A stretch of DNA of 35,072 nt from Thiotrichaceae bacterium. GTDB lineage: Bacteria; Pseudomonadota; Gammaproteobacteria; Beggiatoales; Beggiatoaceae. This document shows positions 13,812-21,933 of the stretch, piece after piece. The stretch spans positions 1-35,072 of the forward strand of contig JAQTYU010000018.1 of NCBI GenBank assembly GCA_028688145.1. The letters are read 5' to 3'. Each line of letters opens with the position of its first letter. The stretch's first letter is position 1. A program made the position numbers and the translations under genes. The notes beneath the pieces are model-generated. The model worked only from the letters and a program-made list of their open reading frames with translations. It was not told the origin of the DNA and did not search any database.

Positions 13812-15806
13812 ATGCCCCCACTAAACTCACTGAGCACCGCCATTGCCCTACTGTTATTTTCACAAAACTTATTTGCAAAAACTACGATTTTGCCTGATGT
13901 TGAAGTCACTGAAACTGCGGCGATTTCTTCAAAACAACAAGTTTCCATCGCCGCCGAAACCTTGCCTGCCAACGTGCAAGTTATTGACCGTGAACAAATT
14001 GAAAATTTGCCGTCTGCGCATTATTTAGACCTGTTTCGTAAATTGCCAGGCATGGTGAATGCGCGTTATGGACAAGGCGACATTGCGGATAATTTTGGAA
14101 TGCGCGGTTTTGATGGCGACCACGGTTCACAAACCGCGATTTTTATCGATGGCGTGCCGATTAACACCCCCAATCATCAACATGCACATGGCTTGGCAGA
14201 TATTGGCTGGTTGCTGCCCGAAATGATTGAACGCATTGAAGTGATTAAAGGGCCATTTTCTGCGCTGTATGGCAATTTTGCACAGGCGGGCGTTATCAAT
14301 ATCATCACCAAAAAGTCTGATAACAGCAGCGTGGGTTTGAGTTTAGGAACATATGGCACACAACGCGCCGTTGGAGTTTATAGCCAAGCTTTACAAAAAA
14401 ATACTTACACCCCGTTTTTAGTTTATGAAGCACAAAAAAGTGAGGGTTATCGCGATAATTCGGGCTATGAACGTTATAACGCCTTCAATAAATTCAGTTT
14501 TCCTGTGGGCGATAATTTATTATCGATTCGCGCCCATGCGGTGAAACGTCAATGGGATGCGGCGGGTTATGCGAGTTTGAACGACATTTTAAACAATAAA
14601 ATCAGCCGCACCACCGCCACCAATTTAAGCGATGGCGGCGACAGTCGTTATACCAATTTAGTGTTGAATTACGCGCCACAGCGAGGCGAAGCTGGTTTAC
14701 ACGGCACTGTATATGCGGCTTCAGAAGTCTTAGATCGTTTTGCGACTTTTGATTTTAACGCGCCGCAACGCCATGACCACAATGATCGCGATTATGCGGG
14801 CTGGAACGTGTTTTATAATTGGGTGATGCAGAAAAACGCCAGCGTAATTTTTGGTACAGATGGGCAATATGACCAAGGCAATCGGCAACGTTTTCAAGCC
14901 AACAACCGCGCAACCTATGCCACTTTAAATGATTATCGCTCCAAACAATTGACAACTGGCATATTCACCCAAGCGCAATGGAAATTTGCCGAGCCGTTTA
15001 AATTAGTCGGCGGCGCACGTTATGATTATTTCAATATCGACATTACCAACCGCTTAAATCCTGCCAATTCGGGCAAAGCCACGCCGCAAACTTTCAGTCC
15101 TAAAATCGGTTTGGTGTATACGCCGCTCTCACAAATAGAGTTTTTCACCAATTACGGCAAAGGTTTTCGCACGCCCGCCGCCTCAGAATTTTCCCCCAAC
15201 ACAGGCAAAGCGAATTTTGATTTAGGCGTTTCGCCCACCCACAGTTGGGACTTGGGGGTAAATCTGCGCCCCGTACCACAAATTAAAATCAGTGCAAATT
15301 ATTATCAAACCCGCACCGAGCACGAAATTCGTTTTCTGGGCGACGAGCCGCGCAATGTCGGGGCAACGCGGCGCGAAGGTTATGAATTGCAAACCCATTG
15401 GCAACTTAATAAATCTTTGGCGGTGTTCGCCAATTATGCCCAAGTGAAAGCGCGGGTGCGTGATGCGGCGGCGGGACAGGATTTTGTGGCGGGAGTGGCG
15501 CGCAATGATATGCAGGCGGGAATTGAATGGCACAGCTTTGTACAAGGGCACGCCGTGAATTTAGAGCTATTTATGCAGCATTTTGGCAAAGCGCCGTTGA
15601 ATGAAACTGCGAGTGTTGAACGTCCCAGTTTTAACCGTTACGTGAGCAAATTAACTTGGGCGCGGAAAAACGTGAGCAGTTTTATTCAAGTGGATTTTCA
15701 GCCCCAACAAAATGTTTCCGAAGCCGCGTTTGATATTGATGGTTATCGTTTTGACCCGAAACCGCGTTGGGATGTGTTGCTTGGGGTGAAATATCAGTTT
15801 AAATAA
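13812..15806 (+). CDS. TonB-dependent outer-membrane receptor, candidate molybdate/molybdophore transporter
   Basis: A 664-residue TonB-dependent receptor. The signal peptide ends at about residue 22 (NLFA), then a plug domain (about 45-160) with QVIDREQIENLPS and RIEVIKGPFSALYGNFAQAG, and a 22-strand barrel to the C-terminus, which ends in aromatic strand GVKYQFK. AGGAC precedes the ATG. Such receptors import metal chelates, cobalamin or other large solutes using TonB energy. The sequence alone does not name the substrate. Divergent placement beside a ModE-type operator, a molybdopterin-domain gene, molbindin and modBAC suggests molybdenum uptake. An ordinary siderophore role remains possible. 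No Fur box was recognised. Confidence 0.88.
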   Translation: MPPLNSLSTAIALLLFSQNLFAKTTILPDVEVTETAAISSKQQVSIAAETLPANVQVIDREQIENLPSAHYLDLFRKLPGMVNARYGQGDIADNFGMRGFDGDHGSQTAIFIDGVPINTPNHQHAHGLADIGWLLPEMIERIEVIKGPFSALYGNFAQAGVINIITKKSDNSSVGLSLGTYGTQRAVGVYSQALQKNTYTPFLVYEAQKSEGYRDNSGYERYNAFNKFSFPVGDNLLSIRAHAVKRQWDAAGYASLNDILNNKISRTTATNLSDGGDSRYTNLVLNYAPQRGEAGLHGTVYAASEVLDRFATFDFNAPQRHDHNDRDYAGWNVFYNWVMQKNASVIFGTDGQYDQGNRQRFQANNRATYATLNDYRSKQLTTGIFTQAQWKFAEPFKLVGGARYDYFNIDITNRLNPANSGKATPQTFSPKIGLVYTPLSQIEFFTNYGKGFRTPAASEFSPNTGKANFDLGVSPTHSWDLGVNLRPVPQIKISANYYQTRTEHEIRFLGDEPRNVGATRREGYELQTHWQLNKSLAVFANYAQVKARVRDAAAGQDFVAGVARNDMQAGIEWHSFVQGHAVNLELFMQHFGKAPLNETASVERPSFNRYVSKLTWARKNVSSFIQVDFQPQQNVSEAAFDIDGYRFDPKPRWDVLLGVKYQFK

Positions 15807-15820
15807 GTGCACAATAAAAA

Positions 15821-15853
15821 AGGACTAACCGTGCTACAAACACGGTCAGTCCT
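15821..15853. terminator. bidirectional terminator between convergent genes
   Basis: AGGACTAACCGTG (15821-15833) pairs with CACGGTCAGTCCT (15841-15853) with one mismatch. An A-rich stretch on the left gives T residues on the minus transcript, and TAATAATT follows on the right. It lies between the stop of the TonB receptor (15806) and the GNAT stop (15872). Confidence 0.82.
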
Positions 15854-15871
15854 AATAATTAGAATGCGTGA

Positions 15872-16585
15872 TTACAACGACGCAGGCGGCATCAACATTT
15901 TTAATAATGCCGTCTTTGCCTGTTGCAAAGTTTGTTCAGGAAGCGGCATCACTGATACTTCGGTAATATCACGTTTCAGTAAGCGTGTTGACCAACGGCG
16001 CACCGAAGTTGATGCCCGAAACTCACGTTCTAACAGACTATTTTGATGAATATCAATCCATTGCTGTTTATGCTGCAAATGCTCGCGTAATAAACCTTCT
16101 GAATGAAATCCCAAATGTAAAACATTGCGTTGTGCGGGAATATTATGGCTATACACCAAAGCACTGAGTTTATGTAATTGTAAAGTATTAAATGCAAACT
16201 CCAAGACTAATAAGCTCGCCTCCAGCCCCATGCCAACAGGGTGAGCGGCGGGATTTAACAAGCCAATCAAAAATTCAGCGCGTCCGTGATTGGGCTGATA
16301 ATCCGCCAAACTTGCAAGCCCAATGGGCTGCCAATCACTGTGTCGCTCAATAATCCATTCAAAATAATGAGGAGGTAATTGTGACTCAGTAGCAAGATGT
16401 TGCTCAATCTGCGACAAACTCGGCTGCTGGCTATGATGCAATAAACGATACAAGGACATAAACGCGGTGTTTAAATAACAGCTCTGCAAAAACGTGGCAT
16501 GTTGTCCAGTGGCACGCACTAGACTTAGGCGTTGCCCTAGTAGTTTGGAACTACCCCATGCGTTAAGCTGTAAATTCTCGGACAT
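15872..16585 (-). CDS. GNAT-family N-acetyltransferase (RimJ/RimL-like)
   Basis: A 237-residue cytoplasmic protein with a GNAT fold at about residues 15-195. AEFLIGLLNPAAHPVGMGLE and ALLVLEFAFNTLQLHKLSAL-like segments form the acetyl-CoA binding motif region. NIPAQRNVLHLGFHSEGLLR matches the RimJ/RimL signature near the C-terminus of the domain. The acceptor is unknown; related enzymes acetylate ribosomal proteins or small molecules. It begins 6 nt after the stop of the upstream unknown gene, suggesting co-transcription. The C-terminal 40 residues are not part of the core domain. Confidence 0.82.
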   Translation of the reverse strand: MSENLQLNAWGSSKLLGQRLSLVRATGQHATFLQSCYLNTAFMSLYRLLHHSQQPSLSQIEQHLATESQLPPHYFEWIIERHSDWQPIGLASLADYQPNHGRAEFLIGLLNPAAHPVGMGLEASLLVLEFAFNTLQLHKLSALVYSHNIPAQRNVLHLGFHSEGLLREHLQHKQQWIDIHQNSLLEREFRASTSVRRWSTRLLKRDITEVSVMPLPEQTLQQAKTALLKMLMPPASL

Positions 16586-16591
16586 CGTGAG

Positions 16592-17209
16592 TTATTCTTC
16601 TCGAACCAAGAAATAATGATCCAATTCAGAAACTTGCGACTCCACAAAGTCTGTGGTTTGGGCGGGTACAGCAAACGCCTGAAAATACAACTCGTCACTT
16701 TGTAACTGAGGCGCGTTCAAATCCCCCAAACGAATGGAAAATGTCACCGTGTGGGTACGCACTTGTGCTTTTCCCAGTGAGGTTGTCTGATTGAAAAATA
16801 ATTGTGTAGGAAAGCTACGAATCCCTGCAATAATTTCAAGGGTTTGTGGGTCGAGAACGATATGTCCGACGCGACTCTTTTCCCAGCTTTCAGCCTTGCC
16901 CGGACGGGTACTAAACGCCAGATAAATATCCATAGCGCGATCATTACGAATCCCTGAAACCATGAAATCTATACGAGAATCAGCTTGAATCTCTTTAACG
17001 AAAATTCGCCCTGAATCATTTTTTCCTTGTGTAGGTGTGCTTAAAAAGTTACCCGAAACAGCGGTTTGATACAACGACAGTTCAGGGATCGCTTGCTCAT
17101 CAAGTTTTCCAAACCCGCCATTTGCCGAACTCATCGGCGATGCAAGTGCTAACTTACCCGCTACCCACAACGGAAGGCTTTTACGCCGCCAGTGTGTCAA
17201 TTGTGCCAT
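16592..17209 (-). CDS. protein of unknown function next to the GNAT gene
   Basis: A 205-residue protein that I do not recognise. The N-terminus (WRRKSLPLWVAGKLALASPM) has an Arg/Lys-flanked hydrophobic segment that could be a poor signal peptide or anchor. The rest is rich in beta-type sequence (IFVKEIQADSRIDFMVSGI, TVTFSIRLGDLNAPQL) and ends in acidic residues. The ATG at 17209 is preferred over 17215 because GGGGA lies 6 nt upstream of it. It is probably co-transcribed with the GNAT gene 6 nt downstream, which may act on it or on the same pathway; this is a guess. Confidence 0.65.
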   Translation of the reverse strand: MAQLTHWRRKSLPLWVAGKLALASPMSSANGGFGKLDEQAIPELSLYQTAVSGNFLSTPTQGKNDSGRIFVKEIQADSRIDFMVSGIRNDRAMDIYLAFSTRPGKAESWEKSRVGHIVLDPQTLEIIAGIRSFPTQLFFNQTTSLGKAQVRTHTVTFSIRLGDLNAPQLQSDELYFQAFAVPAQTTDFVESQVSELDHYFLVREE

Positions 17210-17354
17210 GTTCATTCCCCAAAATAATCAATACGGTCATTGACTAAATTATAGCAAATTATATCTTTGATTTTCATATTGCTAGAGAATATGCAAATTG
17301 TAAACCCGTAGGGATGATTTGGAAGAATTATTTAATGCTATAAAAACTAACCAC

Positions 17355-17433
17355 GCCCCCAAGCCCCTAAAGGGGGCTAAACATAAACAAATATTTAATT
17401 TGTGTCTTTAGCCCCCTTTAGGGGGTTGGGGGC
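17355..17433. repeat. intergenic hairpin repeat, copy E (best conserved)
   Basis: Two 26-nt arms (17355-17380 and 17408-17433) pair with a single mismatch around 27 nt. The right end continues into GCGCAGT as in the other copies. Each arm includes CCCCTAAAGGGG. It lies between the GspC/PilP-like gene (minus, ends at 17467) and the start of the unknown gene at 17209, and could end the former's transcript. Confidence 0.9.
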
Positions 17434-17466
17434 GCAGTAATCCCAATTGGGATCGCAGTTTACCCG

Positions 17467-17970
17467 TTATTTAGCGACGGGAGCTTGCATCATGAACGGA
17501 TTACTGGGATTGGGAGGTGCTTGTTGAGGCATTGCACCCGCCGCAGGTTTGGGTTCATCTTTAATCAAAATATCCCCGAAAGGCGTGCGCACGCGACGTT
17601 GTCCGGGCGGCACTTGGTCATCAGGAATAATGTGTGGACCGGGCGGGGGCACGACTACAGGTGCATCCGTAGGTTTTGCAGTAGAAGCAACTGTGGGCAA
17701 AGGACTGTGAATAAATAATTCAGTCAACGGCGCGTCTTTCACATTGGTCGCAGCGGGGTCGCGTAAAAATACTGAACGCTTGCCGACTTTTGCCAGCACC
17801 CATTCTCCGATATTGTCCCCTTCTTTTAAGGAAACCTTGCTGCCATCCATAGAGAAATGTGCAAGGCGTTTTTCGCCCATCGCAGAAATCCCTTCCAAGC
17901 TGATTTCGCCTGCGAAACTTTGCAAACTACAGCACAATGCGATTAATCCAACTGCTAACTTTTTCATCAT
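17467..17970 (-). CDS. periplasmic protein with GspC/PilP-like domain and proline-rich tail
   Basis: A 167-residue exported protein. The signal peptide is about residues 1-20. A small beta domain (about 22-95) has SLEGISAMGEKRLAHFSMDG, a KEGDNIGEWVLAKV segment and VGKRSVFLRD, the pattern of the GspC homology region/PilP beta-barrel fold of type II secretion and type IV pilus systems. A Pro-rich tail with PPPGP and QQAPPNP follows. Such domains dock onto secretin N-domains. No other secretion genes are nearby. It begins 40 nt after the PKD-protein gene on the same strand, with no clear terminator, so a functional pair is possible. Confidence 0.6.
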   Translation of the reverse strand: MMKKLAVGLIALCCSLQSFAGEISLEGISAMGEKRLAHFSMDGSKVSLKEGDNIGEWVLAKVGKRSVFLRDPAATNVKDAPLTELFIHSPLPTVASTAKPTDAPVVVPPPGPHIIPDDQVPPGQRRVRTPFGDILIKDEPKPAAGAMPQQAPPNPSNPFMMQAPVAK

Positions 17971-18010
17971 GACTCGATCCTGTGTTCAGGTCTAAAAATA
18001 AAGGCGCATT

Positions 18011-21000
18011 TTATAACGGCGCGAAATTGCCGACCAGCACTTCTGGATAACGATGGCTTTGTTGGGCTTGGTCAGTGACTAACACACTCCAGCCCCCCGC
18101 ATCACCCCACAAATTCCCAAAAGTCATATTCGGCAAGCTATCGCGCGGGTAAGCATAGCTTAGCGTATAAATCTGATCTCCATTCGGTAAATTTTCTAAC
18201 CAACGCATCGGTAAACGAATGCCTGTGGAAACTTGTTGCAAACTCACGCTTTGAATGGGATATAAACCTTCGCGCACAATCGCTTTCACCGTGAATTCAG
18301 TTTGTTGACTATCCACTAAACTGGGATCAAGTCCTGCCGCCAACACTTGCGCTTGCACACGGCGCGTGCCTGATTGGCGCACAGGTTCAATATGCAACAC
18401 GCTGGGCGCAGTGCTTAAACTGGGATTGTCGCCCACTTCTAAATTGGGGAAAGCGTGAAATTGTCCCGATTGGTCAATGGCTTGAACGCGCAATTGTCCT
18501 GATTGATCGCCAAATAAATTGGTGAGTTTACCTGTGCTAAATGAACCTTTTGCGAAGGTGAATACCGCTTCATAACGTTGATCACCGTTCGCATAGCTCG
18601 CAACTTGTTGTAAAACTAAAGTAAATGGACTGTTATTTTGCATCAAACGCACGGTTTGCACTGCGGCACCGCCTGCCCGCACAATCGCAAAAATTTTCAC
18701 GCTGGTGTCGGCAATGTCCACAATCATCGGGTCAAAACCCGCCAATAACACTTGAGGACGTAAACGCGCCGCGCCAATCACATTATCCGATGCGGTGCTG
18801 CGTTCAATCACTGAAATCGGCAAGCTATAAGTCGCGGTTTGCGGCGTACTTGTAGAACTGACTTCTAAAGTCACGTTATACGTGCCCGCTTGGGTGAAAG
18901 TATGTGCGGGATTGGTATCCGTGGACACTTCACCATCGCCAAATTTCCACAAATAATTCAAGCTGTCGCCCGAAATGCTGGGGCTGGATTCATTATTGAA
19001 AAATACCCGTAATGGTTTTTCACCAAATAAAGGCGTGTTGCGAAAACGTGCGCTCGGTGCAAGGCTGCTACTGCTGACTTGAATCGCTTGTGCACTGCTC
19101 AAAATTTGCTGCTGGGCATTGTGTGCGGTGACGCTGACGGTAAATTGTCCGACGTTTGGATAACTGTGACTAACAATCGAATCGCTGCTGCTGGTGCTGG
19201 GCGTGCCGTCGCCAAAATCCCAAGTTAAAAACGTGGGTTTAAAGCTTTCTGGCAAACGCGCCACCAATAGATTTTGCAAGGAATCGCTTAAACTTGCGGC
19301 GTTTTCAATGGTAAATTTACCTGTGTCAGTGTTACTTGCAGGATTTACACTGAGGCTGTACGTGCCTAAGGTATTGTCTTTATAAGAGGTTGCTTCTACG
19401 AATAAATCACCTGACTGCCACGGGGTGTAGCGCACACTGTTGGCACTTTGGCGCAATAATTGGTTGTAGCTGTCGTAGACATATAAATAGCCATTGAAAT
19501 TATTCGCTTTTAAATCAAAAGCTAATTCTTGTCCCGCACTCACGGAACTGATGCGGTAACGATCACTGAATGCACTAGAACGGGTTTGTGAACGGCTGTC
19601 AGAAGAGGCTAATTCACCTGTCACCGTGTTGGAAACAGGTAAAATAATTCCACTGGCAGCGGCTGCAATCGCCACGGGCACGCTTTGCACGGAACGCAAA
19701 CCTTTGTCATCTTTAGCAATTAGGCTGACATTGTAACGTCCTGCTTGAGTGAAAGTGTGGGAATTGCTTGCCGCCGCGCCGCAACTCACCGCGCTGCCAT
19801 CACCAAATTGCCAACAACGTTCCACGATATTGCTGCCTAAACTTGCACTGAAATCGGTGAAATTAATTGAGGCAGGGGCGACAAAACTCTCTGCGCTCAC
19901 GTCTAAAGGTGCAAGAATGGGGGCGCGAGAAACCGCGCCTTTTTGAATTTCTAAGCTGTAATCGCCGCGCCCGCTGGCATCGTAGCTGGTGGCTTCAATG
20001 TAATAAGTCGCGGATTTGGGGGCAGTAAAGGCGAGTTCTGCATTATTGCTGCTCGGGCTTACGTTATCATTTTCCGCAATCAGATTTTTGCCTGCGACAT
20101 CGTCATACAAATACAAGTAAGTATTAAATGCGGCGGACAGGCGAATATTAACTTGTTGCCCCGTGGTTAAAGGCAGCGCGTAGGCATCAGCGACGGTGTA
20201 TAAACGGCGGTGGGCGGGGGCTGAATTGTCTTGTAATGTGCCTTTACGGACTTCGCCTAAAGTTAAAAACGCGGCTTTGCTGAAATCATTACTCGCGTTA
20301 ATTGTGGGCGCACTGAAATTGCGTAATTGGCTACGTGCGGTGCTGTCCATGCCGTCGTATAACACGCTGGGATTATTATAAATCGCGCCTGCGATTTGTT
20401 TGGCGATGTCGTTGTTTTGGGCTTGGGCGATGAAATAAATCAAGCGCACTGTGGCTTTTGCGGGCACAGTGAGCGTATAAATCCAGCTCAGTTGATTGCC
20501 TGTTAAAGTCACTTTGGGTTTAAGCGTGCTGCCAACTTGGGAATGATAATGCAATACGCTGGGCGCGGTGACTGTGCCCGTGGTTTTGGCGCGGGTGATG
20601 AGGAAATTGTCTTGCGAGCTGATGAGTTCCACGTTGCCGCCCAAAGTGCCAGAGACTTCAACTTCGGCATCGCGCGGGGTGTCGCTGAGGTTGCGCAGCA
20701 CTTCGGTATAACGGGCAAAATTTAGCATTTTGGCAACGTATAAACTGCGTTCAACTTGTAGCCCGCTGCTGGGTTCGATAAAAGTAGCGGTGCTGGCTTC
20801 GCGTCCTTGTGCGGTGAAACCGCTGATATTTCCTGTGTAATTGCTGCGATTGACCCGTAAACGGTACATCCCTGCAAAAGCGTCAATACTGCCACGTTGT
20901 AACATGCCATCTTTGCCGAAATCATAGACAAAGTTTTCACTGTCAAGTAGTTGCACCACGGCAAAACTTGAAAATGGGCATAAGCATAATAACAGGGCAA

Positions 21001-21028
21001 GTCCCCTGTACCAATTGGGTTTTAGCAT
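18011..21028 (-). CDS. large secreted multidomain protein with PPC and PKD domains
   Basis: A 1005-residue exported protein. The signal peptide is about 1-23. An unrecognised N-terminal beta region (about 25-240) precedes a PPC-type domain (about 265-365, with YYIEATSYDASGRGDYSLEI). PKD domain 1 (about 375-460, WQFGDGSAVSC) follows, then a second PPC domain (about 470-565), PKD 2 (WDFGDGTPS) and PKD 3 (YLWKFGDGEVS), together reaching about residue 740. The last 240 residues are two tandem copies of an unrecognised 115-residue module. No protease or glycosidase active site was found. It probably acts in adhesion or as a surface or matrix protein. ATG 21028 is chosen (GGAG 5 nt upstream) over GTG 21034. 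Confidence 0.85.
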   Translation of the reverse strand: MLKPNWYRGLALLLCLCPFSSFAVVQLLDSENFVYDFGKDGMLQRGSIDAFAGMYRLRVNRSNYTGNISGFTAQGREASTATFIEPSSGLQVERSLYVAKMLNFARYTEVLRNLSDTPRDAEVEVSGTLGGNVELISSQDNFLITRAKTTGTVTAPSVLHYHSQVGSTLKPKVTLTGNQLSWIYTLTVPAKATVRLIYFIAQAQNNDIAKQIAGAIYNNPSVLYDGMDSTARSQLRNFSAPTINASNDFSKAAFLTLGEVRKGTLQDNSAPAHRRLYTVADAYALPLTTGQQVNIRLSAAFNTYLYLYDDVAGKNLIAENDNVSPSSNNAELAFTAPKSATYYIEATSYDASGRGDYSLEIQKGAVSRAPILAPLDVSAESFVAPASINFTDFSASLGSNIVERCWQFGDGSAVSCGAAASNSHTFTQAGRYNVSLIAKDDKGLRSVQSVPVAIAAAASGIILPVSNTVTGELASSDSRSQTRSSAFSDRYRISSVSAGQELAFDLKANNFNGYLYVYDSYNQLLRQSANSVRYTPWQSGDLFVEATSYKDNTLGTYSLSVNPASNTDTGKFTIENAASLSDSLQNLLVARLPESFKPTFLTWDFGDGTPSTSSSDSIVSHSYPNVGQFTVSVTAHNAQQQILSSAQAIQVSSSSLAPSARFRNTPLFGEKPLRVFFNNESSPSISGDSLNYLWKFGDGEVSTDTNPAHTFTQAGTYNVTLEVSSTSTPQTATYSLPISVIERSTASDNVIGAARLRPQVLLAGFDPMIVDIADTSVKIFAIVRAGGAAVQTVRLMQNNSPFTLVLQQVASYANGDQRYEAVFTFAKGSFSTGKLTNLFGDQSGQLRVQAIDQSGQFHAFPNLEVGDNPSLSTAPSVLHIEPVRQSGTRRVQAQVLAAGLDPSLVDSQQTEFTVKAIVREGLYPIQSVSLQQVSTGIRLPMRWLENLPNGDQIYTLSYAYPRDSLPNMTFGNLWGDAGGWSVLVTDQAQQSHRYPEVLVGNFAPL

Positions 21029-21191
21029 AGTCACTCCATGTAGGGATGCTGCGGTGGTAAGAGATAGCAGCTTGATTTTAACAGCTTAGTCGCTTTATAC
21101 CGCCTTGCACTTAGAGCGTCAAGCAATGTGGGGTTTCGCTGGGATTCGCTTTTCCGCTTTGGCGGGTTAAATGCTATCACCCTATCTATTA

Positions 21192-21285
21192 CACTGCGTC
21201 CCCAATCTCCTAATAGGACTTCAAAGATAAAAATGTTAGGGTTTAATCACTCCCTCTTTGAAAAAGGGAGAATGAGGGGGATGGC
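21192..21285. repeat. hybrid hairpin repeat, copy F
   Basis: The left part ACTGCGTCCCCAATCTCCTA is a degenerate left arm of the family at 9512-9593. The right part CTCCCTCTTTGAAAAAGGGA followed by GAATGAGGGGGATGG resembles instead the stem type seen at 470-546. The two halves therefore come from different variants of the repeat. Confidence 0.55.
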
Positions 21286-21688
21286 TAATTCATTAACTAT
21301 CTTTCATTTATATAACATGAGGTTAAGCTATTTTATACTTTTTCTTTTTGAGGCTGTTAGAAAAAAATCAGTGGGCTGTACACTTAATTATTAATAGCCG
21401 CATAACTTGTTGCATAGTCTGTTTTACACTTTGCTTATGACCTGGTTACGATATAGCCATTGACTTATTAATTATTAATAAATATCTCATCTAAAAACAG
21501 CCCTGTATTTTCCACGAAAATGTAAATTAAGCAGACAAACTGAAAGTAGAAAAACAGAGATAAAGAACAAAGTAGGTATAACTAAATGTTCTTAAAAAGA
21601 ATAAATGCTATAACAGCCGTACACCTTTTTTTGTGATTACACAACTTTTCAAATCGAAGGTGTATCACGTGGTACTTATACACCTTAC

Positions 21689-21737
21689 GCTAAATCAGAC
21701 CTGTTGGATTTTTGAAACCTAGCAGGTCTGATTTAGC
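21689..21737. repeat. perfect 15-bp inverted repeat
   Basis: GCTAAATCAGACCTG (21689-21703) and CAGGTCTGATTTAGC (21723-21737) are perfect inverted arms around 19 nt. The right arm overlaps the start of the coding remnant. Only one copy is in the window; the function is unknown. Confidence 0.65.
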
Positions 21738-21831
21738 ATCATTCGCGCAACACATTGATACGCCTCTTATTGCGCTACTCATCACCCAAGGTTTAGCGAT
21801 TGAATTAATCGAACAAGTGACAGGTCTTTAG
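21727..21831 (+). pseudogene. short coding remnant, C-terminal tail of an unknown protein
   Basis: Reading in frame to the TAG at 21829-21831 gives a protein-like tail that includes HIDTPLIALLITQGLAIELI and ends EQVTGL. It has no start codon of its own and no matching upstream part, because it emerges from the inverted repeat. It looks like the end of a deleted gene, but chance cannot be excluded. Confidence 0.25.
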
Positions 21832-21864
21832 CGTAATCTATTTGAATCAAAATAGTTTTCCATA

Positions 21865-21907
21865 AAAAAAGACCTGACATACATTTAAAAAATGTCAGGT
21901 CTTTTTT
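21865..21907. terminator. terminator of the nifV-clpX operon
   Basis: AAAAAAGACCTGACAT (21865-21880) pairs perfectly with ATGTCAGGTCTTTTTT (21892-21907) around 11 nt. There are T-runs on both strands, so it can work in either direction. It begins 27 nt after the clpX stop. Confidence 0.92.
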
Positions 21908-21933
21908 AAATTTACGCAAACTGGAATTACAAT

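Larger units (their letters stand above)
21029..21933. other. long intergenic region with repeats and gene debris
   Basis: About 900 bp without a convincing gene. It contains a hybrid hairpin repeat (21192-21285), a sequence at 21494-21521 shared with 406-432, a perfect 15-bp inverted repeat (21689-21703 with 21723-21737), a short coding remnant (21727-21831) and the clpX terminator (21865-21907). A plus-strand frame at 21128-21394 runs through the repeat and is not called. Confidence 0.6.

Noticed and set aside
15807..16167. Plus-strand frames starting at 15807 and 15985
   Set aside because: They run through the terminator and then antisense to the GNAT gene; no domain is recognisable.
21128..21394. 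An 88-codon plus-strand frame in the long intergenic region
   Set aside because: It passes through a hairpin repeat, has low-complexity composition and no ribosome-binding site or domain.
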